Positions 1-5,209 of a stretch of DNA of 5,209 bases are shown here, piece after piece. The position numbers and the translations under genes are program-made. Origin of the DNA: BRH-c25 sp964574195 (GTDB lineage Bacteria > Bacillota > Clostridia > Lutisporales > Lutisporaceae); NCBI GenBank assembly GCA_964574195.1, contig CAZNMO010000266.1, positions 1 to 5,209 on the forward strand, written 5' to 3'. Position 1 is the stretch's first letter. Each line of letters starts with the position of its first letter. A model generated the notes under the pieces. That model saw only the letters and a list, made by a program, of their open reading frames with translations. It ran no database searches and was not told where the DNA came from.

Positions 1-797
1 TTGCAATGTACTCTGTTTTAGCGCTGATACTGATAGCTATTTTTGTACCGATGTTTCTGCCCGCAGCTCAGCACATAAATCAGGATGCAAATCCTGCAGA
101 AAAATTATTGAGCCCTTCATCAAGCCACATATTCGGTACTGATGAGCTTGGAAGAGATATTTTTAAAAGGGTTTTACTCGGAACCAGAATATCACTGAAA
201 ACCGCACTGCTCGCAGTAGGCGCAGCAATTTTGCTGGGGGTGCCTCTCGGTGCCGTTGCAGGATATTTTGGCGGATTCATTGATGAAATAATAATGCGTT
301 TTACTGATATCTTCCTCGGTTTTCCTCCTCTCTTGTTATCAATAGCCATTGCGGCATTTCTTGGACCTAATTTAAACAATGCAACTCTGGCAATAGCATT
401 GTCGTGGTGGCCTTGGTACACAAGAATAGTGAGAGGTCAGGCTGTATCGTTGAAGGAAAGACAGTTTGTCAAAGCTTCACAAGCTTTAGGAGCTCCATCG
501 GGCACGATTATTGTTAAACATGTAATACCAAACTGTATAGCGCCGATAATAGTGCAGGCTTCCATGGATATAGGCGGTGTAATACTGACTATTGCATCAT
601 TAAGCTTCCTGGGGCTCGGAGCTCAGCCTCCTACTCCCGAATGGGGACTGATGGTAAGCACGAGCAGAAATTATTTTCTGAATGCGTGGTGGTACAGCAT
701 ATTTCCCGGTCTTGCCATATTTTTTACGGTTTTAATATTCAATCTGCTGGGTGACGGTCTGAGAGAAATATTAGATCCTAAAACAAGAAAGAATTAG
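1..797 (+). CDS. dppC: Dipeptide/oligopeptide ABC transporter inner-membrane permease, DppC-like (5' end cut by the window)
   Basis: This is one of the two membrane subunits of a peptide-type ABC importer; with its DppB partner it forms the channel through the cytoplasmic membrane. The reading frame is open to the left edge. The ATG at base 6 lies at the start of the first membrane helix, and DppC proteins normally have about 20-40 residues before it, so the true start is probably outside the window. Numbering from that Met, hydrophobic helices fall near residues 3-18, 63-86, 100-119, 125-140, 180-203 and 230-255. The family motif FGTDELGRD (residues 43-51) follows helix 1. The EAA loop that docks on the ATPases is at residues 156-176 (KASQALG to HVIPN, bases about 471-533). 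The C-terminal GDGLREILDP is also typical. The next gene begins 13 bases after the stop. Family assignment is secure; the exact substrate (dipeptide, oligopeptide, nickel or other) is not shown by the sequence. Confidence 0.93.
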   Translation, partial: AMYSVLALILIAIFVPMFLPAAQHINQDANPAEKLLSPSSSHIFGTDELGRDIFKRVLLGTRISLKTALLAVGAAILLGVPLGAVAGYFGGFIDEIIMRFTDIFLGFPPLLLSIAIAAFLGPNLNNATLAIALSWWPWYTRIVRGQAVSLKERQFVKASQALGAPSGTIIVKHVIPNCIAPIIVQASMDIGGVILTIASLSFLGLGAQPPTPEWGLMVSTSRNYFLNAWWYSIFPGLAIFFTVLIFNLLGDGLREILDPKTRKN

Positions 798-810
798 GGG
801 GGACGCTTCA

Positions 811-1791
811 ATGGACAAACCATATCTTCATATAAAAAATCTAAAAGTAAATTTTAAGAACTACGAAGGTACAAAAACCGTGCTTGATATTGATGAAATA
901 AAAATAAACAAGGGAGAAGCATACGGAATCATCGGGGAAAGCGGAACGGGAAAAACTGTTCTGGCGCTTTCGATATTGAAGCTTCTGGAAATGCCACCCG
1001 GAAAAATCGAAAGCGGAGAAATATTGCTCGATGGCGATGATTTATTGAAAAAATCCATAAAGCAAATGGAGCGTGAAGTGAGGGGCAAAAAAATATCGAT
1101 GATATTTCAGGACCCTATGTCAACGCTGAACCCGGTTTTTACCGTCGGAGAGCAAATAATTAAAGTTATAGTGGAAAATCAGGGCATAGGCAAAAAAGAA
1201 GCTCATGAAAAAGCGATTGAAATGTTAAAGCTGGTTGAGCTTCCGGATGCTGAAAGAGTTATGGATAAATATCCGCATGAATTGTCAGGCGGACAGAGAC
1301 AGCGTATAATAATCGCTCTTGCATTAAGCTGCGGTGCTGAATTTATTATTGCTGACGAGCCTACCAGAAACTTGGATGTTACTATTCAGGCCGGAATTCT
1401 CAAGCTTATAAAGGAACTCCAGAAAACCTTGAATGTAACGGTTTTATTCATAGCAAATAACCCCGGGCTTATATCGGCTACATGCGATAATACAGCTGTA
1501 CTTTACAAGGGAACGATAGTAGAACAGGGACACACTAAAGAGGTTCTGAGAAATCCAAAGCATCCATACACTTTTACACTGCTTAATGCAATACCAAGAA
1601 ACAAAAAGGAAAAAATTGACCTCAGTAAAGTGCTGCTGCTTCATGAAGATGAAAATCCAGAGGGAGCATGCATTTATTACAACAAATGCATCAAAAAGCA
1701 GGAGTCCTGCAAAAAAATGCCTGTTAATGCAACGATAGATGAAACACATGTCGTCAAATGCACCTTGGTAAAGGAGGGTACGAAAATATGA
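811..1791 (+). CDS. dppD: Peptide ABC transporter ATPase subunit DppD-like, with a non-canonical H-loop
   Basis: This cytoplasmic ATPase (326 residues, usual family length) would pair with DppF to power peptide-type import. Visible motifs are Walker A G42-ESGTGK-T49, Q-loop Q100 in IFQDPMSTLNP, signature LSGGQ (158-162), and Walker B ending D182-E183. The C-terminal region carries C287, C293, C300 and C317 (C-X5-C-X6-C-X16-C), the pattern that binds a [4Fe-4S] cluster in characterised Opp/Dpp ATPases. Two positions are odd. The H-loop, normally THDLG, reads ANNPG (residues 215-219), so the switch His is Asn216. The D-loop, normally T/SALD, reads RNLD (186-189). The catalytic Glu and Walker A are intact, so this is not a dead pseudogene; the site is probably weakened or specialised. 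The ATG is preceded by a G-rich ribosome-binding stretch directly after the dppC stop. The gene ends in ATGA, overlapping dppF. DppD rather than OppD is chosen by position and by the family look, and is not certain. Confidence 0.93.
   Translation: MDKPYLHIKNLKVNFKNYEGTKTVLDIDEIKINKGEAYGIIGESGTGKTVLALSILKLLEMPPGKIESGEILLDGDDLLKKSIKQMEREVRGKKISMIFQDPMSTLNPVFTVGEQIIKVIVENQGIGKKEAHEKAIEMLKLVELPDAERVMDKYPHELSGGQRQRIIIALALSCGAEFIIADEPTRNLDVTIQAGILKLIKELQKTLNVTVLFIANNPGLISATCDNTAVLYKGTIVEQGHTKEVLRNPKHPYTFTLLNAIPRNKKEKIDLSKVLLLHEDENPEGACIYYNKCIKKQESCKKMPVNATIDETHVVKCTLVKEGTKI
1771..1778 (+). promoter_or_regulatory. Ribosome-binding site that fixes the dppF start
   Basis: AAGGAGGG lies 9 bases before the ATG at 1788 and is a near-perfect Shine-Dalgarno sequence, located inside the last codons of dppD. 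The upstream in-frame ATG at 1758 has no comparable site and would add ten residues (MHLGKGGYEN) that simply translate this Shine-Dalgarno region, so 1788 is the better start. Confidence 0.85.
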
Positions 1792-2750
1792 GCGAAAATA
1801 TTCTGGAAATAAAGGACTTAAAAAAATACTTTCCTGTTAAAGGTGGTAATTCTCAAGTTTTCGTTAAAGCTGTGGACGGAGTATCCTTAAATTTAAAAAA
1901 AGGTGAAATCCTAGGGCTTGTCGGTGAATCCGGCTGCGGTAAATCAACTCTTGTAAATACTGTATTGAATTTGACCAAGCCAACTGAAGGCAAGGTAATT
2001 TTTGACGGGAAAAGCATGTACGATTTAAATAAAAAAGATTTAAGAGATATAAGGAAATACATCCAGATAGTTTTTCAAGACCCTTTCTGGTCACTGAATC
2101 CGAGGATGCTCGTCAAAGATGTTATAGGTGAGCCGCTCAGCGTTCAGTCAAAATTAAACAGCATTCAGATACTTGAAAAAGTCGAGGAGCTTCTGGATAT
2201 GGTAGGACTTCCTAAGGAAGGAGCATATCAGTATCCGCATGAGTTCAGCGGTGGTCAGAGGCAGCGAATTGCAATAGCAAGAGCTTTATCATTGATGCCT
2301 AAGCTTGTTGTACTTGATGAGCCGACATCATCAATAGATGTTGTGTCTCAGGCACAAATATTAAATTTACTTGAAGCGCTCAAGGAAAAATTTGATCTGA
2401 CATATATAGTCATATCTCATGACCTCAGCGTCGTAAGCTATATGTCGGATAAAATTGCAGTCATGTATCTTGGTAAATTGGTAGAATACGGCGAAACAAA
2501 TAAAATATTTGATAATCCAAAGCATCCTTATACGGAAGCGCTTTTTGCGGCGATTCCTGATATCAATACAGAGAATATAGAAGACATAAAAACTCTCGAG
2601 GGAAATCTTCCGAGCGCAATCAACCCTCCGTCTGGATGCAGATTCCACACCAGATGCCCATACGCAGCAGATGAATGCAAAAATGTGGAGCCAAACCTGG
2701 TTGAAATTGATGACGGAAGGCTTATAGCTTGCCACAGACATAAAAAATGA
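1788..2750 (+). CDS. dppF: Peptide ABC transporter ATPase subunit DppF-like
   Basis: This is the second cytoplasmic ATPase of the importer (320 residues from the chosen start). It hydrolyses ATP together with DppD. Motifs numbered from M1 at base 1788 are Walker A G46-ESGCGKS-T54, Q-loop Q97 in VFQDPFWSLNP, signature FSGGQ (153-157, Phe in place of the usual Leu), Walker B ending D177-E178, D-loop SSID, and H-loop SHDLS with the switch histidine H211. The oligopeptide-transporter C-terminal region has NPPSGCRFHTRCPYA and four cysteines at C284, C290, C297 and C315 (C-X5-C-X6-C-X17-C), compatible with the Fe-S motif of this family. An alternative ATG ten codons upstream (1758) is rejected because a strong AAGGAGGG precedes 1788. 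The start codon overlaps the dppD stop (ATGA), indicating translational coupling. All catalytic motifs are canonical, in contrast to DppD. No clear terminator follows before the assembly gap. Confidence 0.94.
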   Translation: MSENILEIKDLKKYFPVKGGNSQVFVKAVDGVSLNLKKGEILGLVGESGCGKSTLVNTVLNLTKPTEGKVIFDGKSMYDLNKKDLRDIRKYIQIVFQDPFWSLNPRMLVKDVIGEPLSVQSKLNSIQILEKVEELLDMVGLPKEGAYQYPHEFSGGQRQRIAIARALSLMPKLVVLDEPTSSIDVVSQAQILNLLEALKEKFDLTYIVISHDLSVVSYMSDKIAVMYLGKLVEYGETNKIFDNPKHPYTEALFAAIPDINTENIEDIKTLEGNLPSAINPPSGCRFHTRCPYAADECKNVEPNLVEIDDGRLIACHRHKK

Positions 2751-2834
2751 TGCAGGAATAAAAACAATGCAGGAATTAAGAAATGCAAGAATGCAGAATG
2801 AAAAACAATGCAAGAATTAAGGAATGCAGAATTA
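2749..2834. repeat. Irregular array of AATGCARGAATTA-like short repeats
   Basis: About six imperfect copies of a 12-14 base unit around ATGCARGAAT follow the dppF stop, near 2749, 2766, 2781, 2789, 2807 and 2822. The clearest larger pair is a 27-base segment at 2761-2787 repeated at 2802-2828 with two differences (period 41). The spacing is not a multiple of three and the units are not palindromic, so this is neither coding nor an obvious hairpin. Similar low-complexity strings occur between genes in some Clostridia (general recollection). The assembly gap begins about 40 bases downstream. Confidence 0.75.
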
Positions 2835-2851
2835 AAGCAATTATCGCGTTA

Positions 2852-2858
2852 TGTCGAA
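2852..2858 (+). promoter_or_regulatory. Possible Spo0A box (0A box core)
   Basis: TGTCGAA is an exact match to the 7-base core bound by the sporulation/starvation regulator Spo0A in Firmicutes. It lies about 100 bases after dppF and nominally about 120 bases before the next gene, with the assembly gap in between. A single 7-base match in a 230-base region is expected by chance in a few percent of cases, so this is only a candidate. Confidence 0.25.
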
Positions 2859-2874
2859 CACAAGTAGAAATGAT

Positions 2875-2884
2875 NNNNNNNNNN
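2875..2884. other. Assembly gap (10 N)
   Basis: Ten undetermined bases separate the transporter operon from the NicX-like/DUF917 pair. A run of exactly ten Ns is often a placeholder of unknown length rather than a measured gap. A dppF terminator, the promoter of the next gene or even a small gene could therefore be missing, and adjacency of the two halves depends on scaffolding. Confidence 0.97.
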
Positions 2885-2891
2885 AACATGA

Positions 2892-2923
2892 TTGTCAATG
2901 AATATGAGCTAGTGCTCTATAAA
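2892..2923 (+). promoter_or_regulatory. Weak candidate sigma-A promoter upstream of the NicX-like gene
   Basis: TTGTCA (2892-2897, one mismatch to TTGACA) and TATAAA (2918-2923, one mismatch to TATAAT) lie upstream of the gene, but the 20-base spacer is longer than the usual 17. A small inverted repeat GAGC-TAGT-GCTC (2906-2917) sits between the two hexamers. A promoter somewhere between the gap and 2980 is plausible; this particular one is weakly supported. Confidence 0.2.
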
Positions 2924-2979
2924 TTGTGTGATTTAAGAGTAATGACAAAATTTATTACATGAATTAAAGGAGAAATGAA

Positions 2980-4029
2980 ATGGCAAAATTTTTGGAATTT
3001 GAATTGCAAAATGCAGCAGACAGGCTGATAAAGGAAATACTTAAGGTGAAAAAAGGAGAAACAGTTGTTATAACTGCAGATACGTGCACTAATGAGGCAG
3101 TTGTGAATGCAACTGCAGCCAGCGTATTTGCGGCAGGAGCTAAGCCTATGGTAATAACTACATCGACTCCTAACGGTGTAGGAAAGGCAGCAGACAATGA
3201 TTTGCCTGTAGATGCGCTGGGAGCTGCACTAACTCATGCAGATGTGTGGATAGAATACAATAAACAGTGGCTTTTATATTCAACGCCATTTGAAATCGCA
3301 TTCAACAACAATAATAAAATAAGATACATTAACCTTGTTGAGATGAATCCGGATTTGATGATAAGAAATATCGGCAACGTGGACATACCTTTACTTTCTG
3401 AATTCATGCACAAGTTTACAGACATGAACAAAAAAACGAAGGTATACAAAGTTATAACTCCTAACGGTACTGATCTGACATTTACAACAAATCCGAATCA
3501 CCTGGTATGCTGTGATGCAGGAGATGCTTCGAAACCGGGCATGAACATGATGCCGGGTCAAATAAATGTTGTTCCTGAATTCAACACTGTGCAGGGTACT
3601 CTGGTATTTGACGGTTCGCTTGTTCCACCATTCAGACTTCTCGATGCTCCTGTAAAGTTAACTATAGAAAACAGCACAATTGTCAAGGTTGAAGGAGGAA
3701 GGCAGGCTGAACAGTTTGAAACCTGGCTGAAAAGCTTCAATGATCCTAACATGCTTAAGCTGGCACACATGGCTTACGGATTAAATCCGGGTGCCAAACT
3801 GACAGGTGATATTGTCGAAGATGAAAGAGTATGGGGTTGCGTTGAATGGGGTATAGGTTATGTAAGTCCTATTGATGCTCCGCCGCTCGGACAGGATGCA
3901 AAATCACACTGTGACGGAATATGCCTCAATTCATCTGTTTGGCTTGATGGGGTGCAGGTTATTGATAATGGTAAATTTGTACACCCTGAATTGAAACCAT
4001 ATGAGGACAAAATTTTAAAACGCATTTAA
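2980..4029 (+). CDS. M29 aminopeptidase-like / NicX-like metal-dependent enzyme
   Basis: This 349-residue protein has no signal peptide or membrane segment and is probably cytoplasmic. It belongs to the broad group (COG2309-like) that includes M29 aminopeptidases and 2,5-dihydroxypyridine 5,6-dioxygenase (NicX), and an automatic annotation would likely be leucyl aminopeptidase. The N-terminal half (VKKGETVVITADT, then a Rossmann-like region) is shared by both. In the C-terminal half the segment from about residue 207, including GTLVFDGSLVPPF, IENSTIVKVEGG, FNDP and LAHMAYGLNP, follows the NicX layout as I recall it. H263, H310 and D312 (SHCDG) match the NicX metal-binding His/His/Asp. At the place where M29 enzymes have a metal-binding His (roughly the H of HIALG), this protein has E289 (VEWGIG). 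The ATG has AAAGGAGA seven bases upstream. A DUF917 gene follows 14 bases later, probably in one transcript. An O2-using reaction is unlikely if the host is an anaerobe, so a hydrolytic role on an amide or ring substrate is inferred, not shown. Confidence 0.8.
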   Translation: MAKFLEFELQNAADRLIKEILKVKKGETVVITADTCTNEAVVNATAASVFAAGAKPMVITTSTPNGVGKAADNDLPVDALGAALTHADVWIEYNKQWLLYSTPFEIAFNNNNKIRYINLVEMNPDLMIRNIGNVDIPLLSEFMHKFTDMNKKTKVYKVITPNGTDLTFTTNPNHLVCCDAGDASKPGMNMMPGQINVVPEFNTVQGTLVFDGSLVPPFRLLDAPVKLTIENSTIVKVEGGRQAEQFETWLKSFNDPNMLKLAHMAYGLNPGAKLTGDIVEDERVWGCVEWGIGYVSPIDAPPLGQDAKSHCDGICLNSSVWLDGVQVIDNGKFVHPELKPYEDKILKRI

Positions 4030-4043
4030 TAGGAGAAAATGAT

Positions 4044-5150
4044 ATGAAAAAGCTGAGCAAACAGGATTTGCATGATATTTTACTGGGAGCTGCCATAGTA
4101 GGAACAGGCGGTGGTGGCAGCCTTACAGAAGGCATTAAGCTTGTAGATGAAGCATTTGACGAGGGATTCGAATTCACATTGGCAGAAATAGATGAAATAC
4201 CGGATGATGCTCTCATCGGAAGCCCTTATACCTGCGGTTCAATAGGATGTTTATCCAAAGAGCAGCAGAAGAAATACGACGAACTTCCAAAGATTAAGGA
4301 AGCTAAGGAGGTTGCTGCAATAAAGGTTCTGGAAAGATATATGGGTAAAGAATTTTACGGCGTAATAGCTACTGAGCTTGGCGGCGGAAATACCGCAGCT
4401 GCACTGAATGTTGCAGCAAGGCTCGGAAAACCCATCATTGATGCAGACCCTGCAGGAAGAAGCGTGCCATGTTTACAGCATTCAACGCTGTTTCTGAATG
4501 AAGTTTCAATAACTCCTATGGGACTTGCCAATAATTTCGGTGATTCAATGGTAATTTCATCGGTTGCAAATGACGACAGAGCTGAAGTATTAGCGCGCAC
4601 CATGGCTGTAGCAAGCTTCAATTCAGTTGGAGTTGTTGACCATCCTGCAGAATGGAAAGTATTAAAGAATTCATTGATTAAAAACACCATCACCTATTGT
4701 CTTGAAATAGGGCGCACAGCAAGGTTGGCAAATGAACAGGGACGAAACTTCGCATATGATGTTTCAGAAAGGTTCAACGGTTACGTGATTTTTGAAGGAG
4801 AAATTACGGAAACTGACTGGGAAGACAGGGATGGTTTTACTTTTGGCAACATAAATATCGTGGGAGAGGGTGAATATGAAGGTGAGGATTTATCGATTTG
4901 GTTCCAGAATGAATACATCATGTCCTGGAAAAACGGTGAAGTTTTTGCAACAGCTCCCGATTCTATAAATATTTATGTAAAGGATGATAAAATTCCTTTG
5001 TTGAATCCAAACGCAAAAGAAGGAATGAAAGTAACTGTTTTCGTTCTGAAAGCCTTTGAAGAGTGGAGAACAGAAAAAGCGATAGAAATATTCGGACCGA
5101 AGTTCTTTGGCTATGAGATTGATTACAAAAAAATTGAAGACTTGATGTAG
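4044..5150 (+). CDS. DUF917 family protein (PF06032, S-methyl-thiohydantoin desulfurase-like)
   Basis: This complete 368-residue protein has both parts of the DUF917 fold. The N-terminal domain has GTGGGG (20-25), ELGGGNT (111-117) and DADPAGRSVPCLQ (133-145), which corresponds to the family's DaDgmGRafPEl box. The C-terminal domain has FQNE (287-290), ATAPDSINI and the closing GPKFFGY (351-357). Family members are often found beside hydantoinase/oxoprolinase genes. One was shown to act as an S-methyl-thiohydantoin desulfurase in bacterial ergothioneine breakdown, but most have unknown substrates. No methyltransferase, urocanase-like or hydantoinase gene is visible here, so that specific reaction is not claimed. 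Within the GR box the usual acidic residue after Pro is Cys143 and the usual Ala-Phe is Ser-Val. AGGAGA (4031-4036) lies 7 bases before the ATG. The short gap to the upstream gene and the terminator just after the stop mark it as the last gene of the unit. Probably cytoplasmic. Confidence 0.88.
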   Translation: MKKLSKQDLHDILLGAAIVGTGGGGSLTEGIKLVDEAFDEGFEFTLAEIDEIPDDALIGSPYTCGSIGCLSKEQQKKYDELPKIKEAKEVAAIKVLERYMGKEFYGVIATELGGGNTAAALNVAARLGKPIIDADPAGRSVPCLQHSTLFLNEVSITPMGLANNFGDSMVISSVANDDRAEVLARTMAVASFNSVGVVDHPAEWKVLKNSLIKNTITYCLEIGRTARLANEQGRNFAYDVSERFNGYVIFEGEITETDWEDRDGFTFGNINIVGEGEYEGEDLSIWFQNEYIMSWKNGEVFATAPDSINIYVKDDKIPLLNPNAKEGMKVTVFVLKAFEEWRTEKAIEIFGPKFFGYEIDYKKIEDLM

Positions 5151-5156
5151 TTAGAA

Positions 5157-5200
5157 GGGGCTGTTGCACTAAGAAATTAGAGTAACGCCCCATTTTTATT
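5157..5200 (+). terminator. Rho-independent terminator closing the two-gene unit
   Basis: A strong hairpin begins 7 bases after the DUF917 stop. GGGGC (5157-5161) pairs with GCCCC (5187-5191), GTTGC (5163-5167) pairs with GTAAC (5182-5186, one G-U), and CTAA (5169-5172) pairs with TTAG (5177-5180), capped by a GAAA tetraloop. There is one bulged T (5162) and one A-A mismatch (5168/5181). ATTTTTATT follows as the U-tract. No T-rich stretch follows on the other strand, so it should work in one direction only. Confidence 0.93.
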
Positions 5201-5209
5201 GCAAAAAAA

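Noticed and set aside
1758..1787. Ten-residue N-terminal extension of DppF from ATG 1758
   Set aside because: The extension translates the Shine-Dalgarno region itself; AAGGAGGG at 1771-1778 is correctly placed for ATG 1788.
811..1791. dppD as a decaying pseudogene because of its H-loop and D-loop changes
   Set aside because: The frame is full length, Walker A, Q-loop, signature, catalytic Glu and the Cys motif are intact, and it is tightly coupled to dppF, so it is more likely functional but asymmetric.
2367..2813. Long reverse-strand open frames under dppF (2367-2813 and 2528-2788)
   Set aside because: They lie antisense to conserved dppF codons and show no recognisable motifs; the DppF reading has every expected ATPase motif.
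2749..2834. CRISPR array
   Set aside because: The units are short, degenerate and irregularly spaced, with no unique spacers of constant length and no cas genes.
2783..2874. Short open frame on the + strand running into the N gap (starts MQECRMKNNARIKE)
   Set aside because: It consists largely of the short repeat array, has no convincing ribosome-binding site, and its end is unknown because of the gap; too little support for a gene.
2906..2917. GAGC-TAGT-GCTC inverted repeat as an operator or terminator
   Set aside because: The stem is only four base pairs with no extension or U-tract; too short to call on its own.
4355..4693. Reverse-strand open frame of 112 codons under the DUF917 gene
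   Set aside because: It is antisense to the conserved DUF917 core and has low-complexity Ser/Ala-rich content; a shadow frame.

Overview
The window looks like a chromosomal segment from a low-GC, anaerobic-type Firmicute of the Clostridia (a Sedimentibacter-like organism would fit, but that is an inference). The codons are AT-rich with many AAA/ATA, the Shine-Dalgarno sites are strong (AAGGAGGG, AAAGGAGA, AGGAGA), genes are tightly packed on one strand, and a textbook hairpin plus U-tract terminator closes the set. All five genes are on the + strand.

Region 1 (1-2750) is the 3' part of a dipeptide/oligopeptide (Dpp/Opp-type) ABC importer operon. It holds an inner-membrane permease cut by the left window edge (DppC-like), then the two ATPases DppD and DppF. 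The ATPase genes overlap by 4 bp (ATGA). The substrate-binding protein and the first permease would be expected upstream, outside the window. DppD carries an Asn where the switch histidine of the H-loop should be, while DppF is canonical there, so the two ATP sites look unequal. Both ATPases have the four-cysteine C-terminal motif seen in Fe-S-bearing members of this family.

Region 2 (2751-2979) is intergenic. It has an irregular array of AATGCARGAATTA-like repeats, an exact Spo0A-box core (TGTCGAA), a 10-N assembly gap (2875-2884), and the leader of the next gene. I see no terminator behind dppF, but one could be hidden in the gap. The gap also means that the linkage of the left and right halves rests on scaffolding.

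Region 3 (2980-5200) is a two-gene unit ended by an intrinsic terminator. The first gene would commonly be annotated as an M29 aminopeptidase. Its C-terminal half, however, resembles 2,5-dihydroxypyridine dioxygenase (NicX) and keeps that enzyme's His/His/Asp metal set rather than the M29 ligands. The second gene is a complete DUF917 / S-methyl-thiohydantoin desulfurase-family protein (PF06032).

Taken together, the window suggests an uptake-plus-catabolism locus: an importer for a peptide-like or other small amide substrate, followed by a metal-dependent ring-opening or hydrolytic enzyme and a DUF917 enzyme of the type found near hydantoinases. The substrate cannot be read from the sequence. 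This pair of poorly characterised enzymes is the most interesting part of the window.
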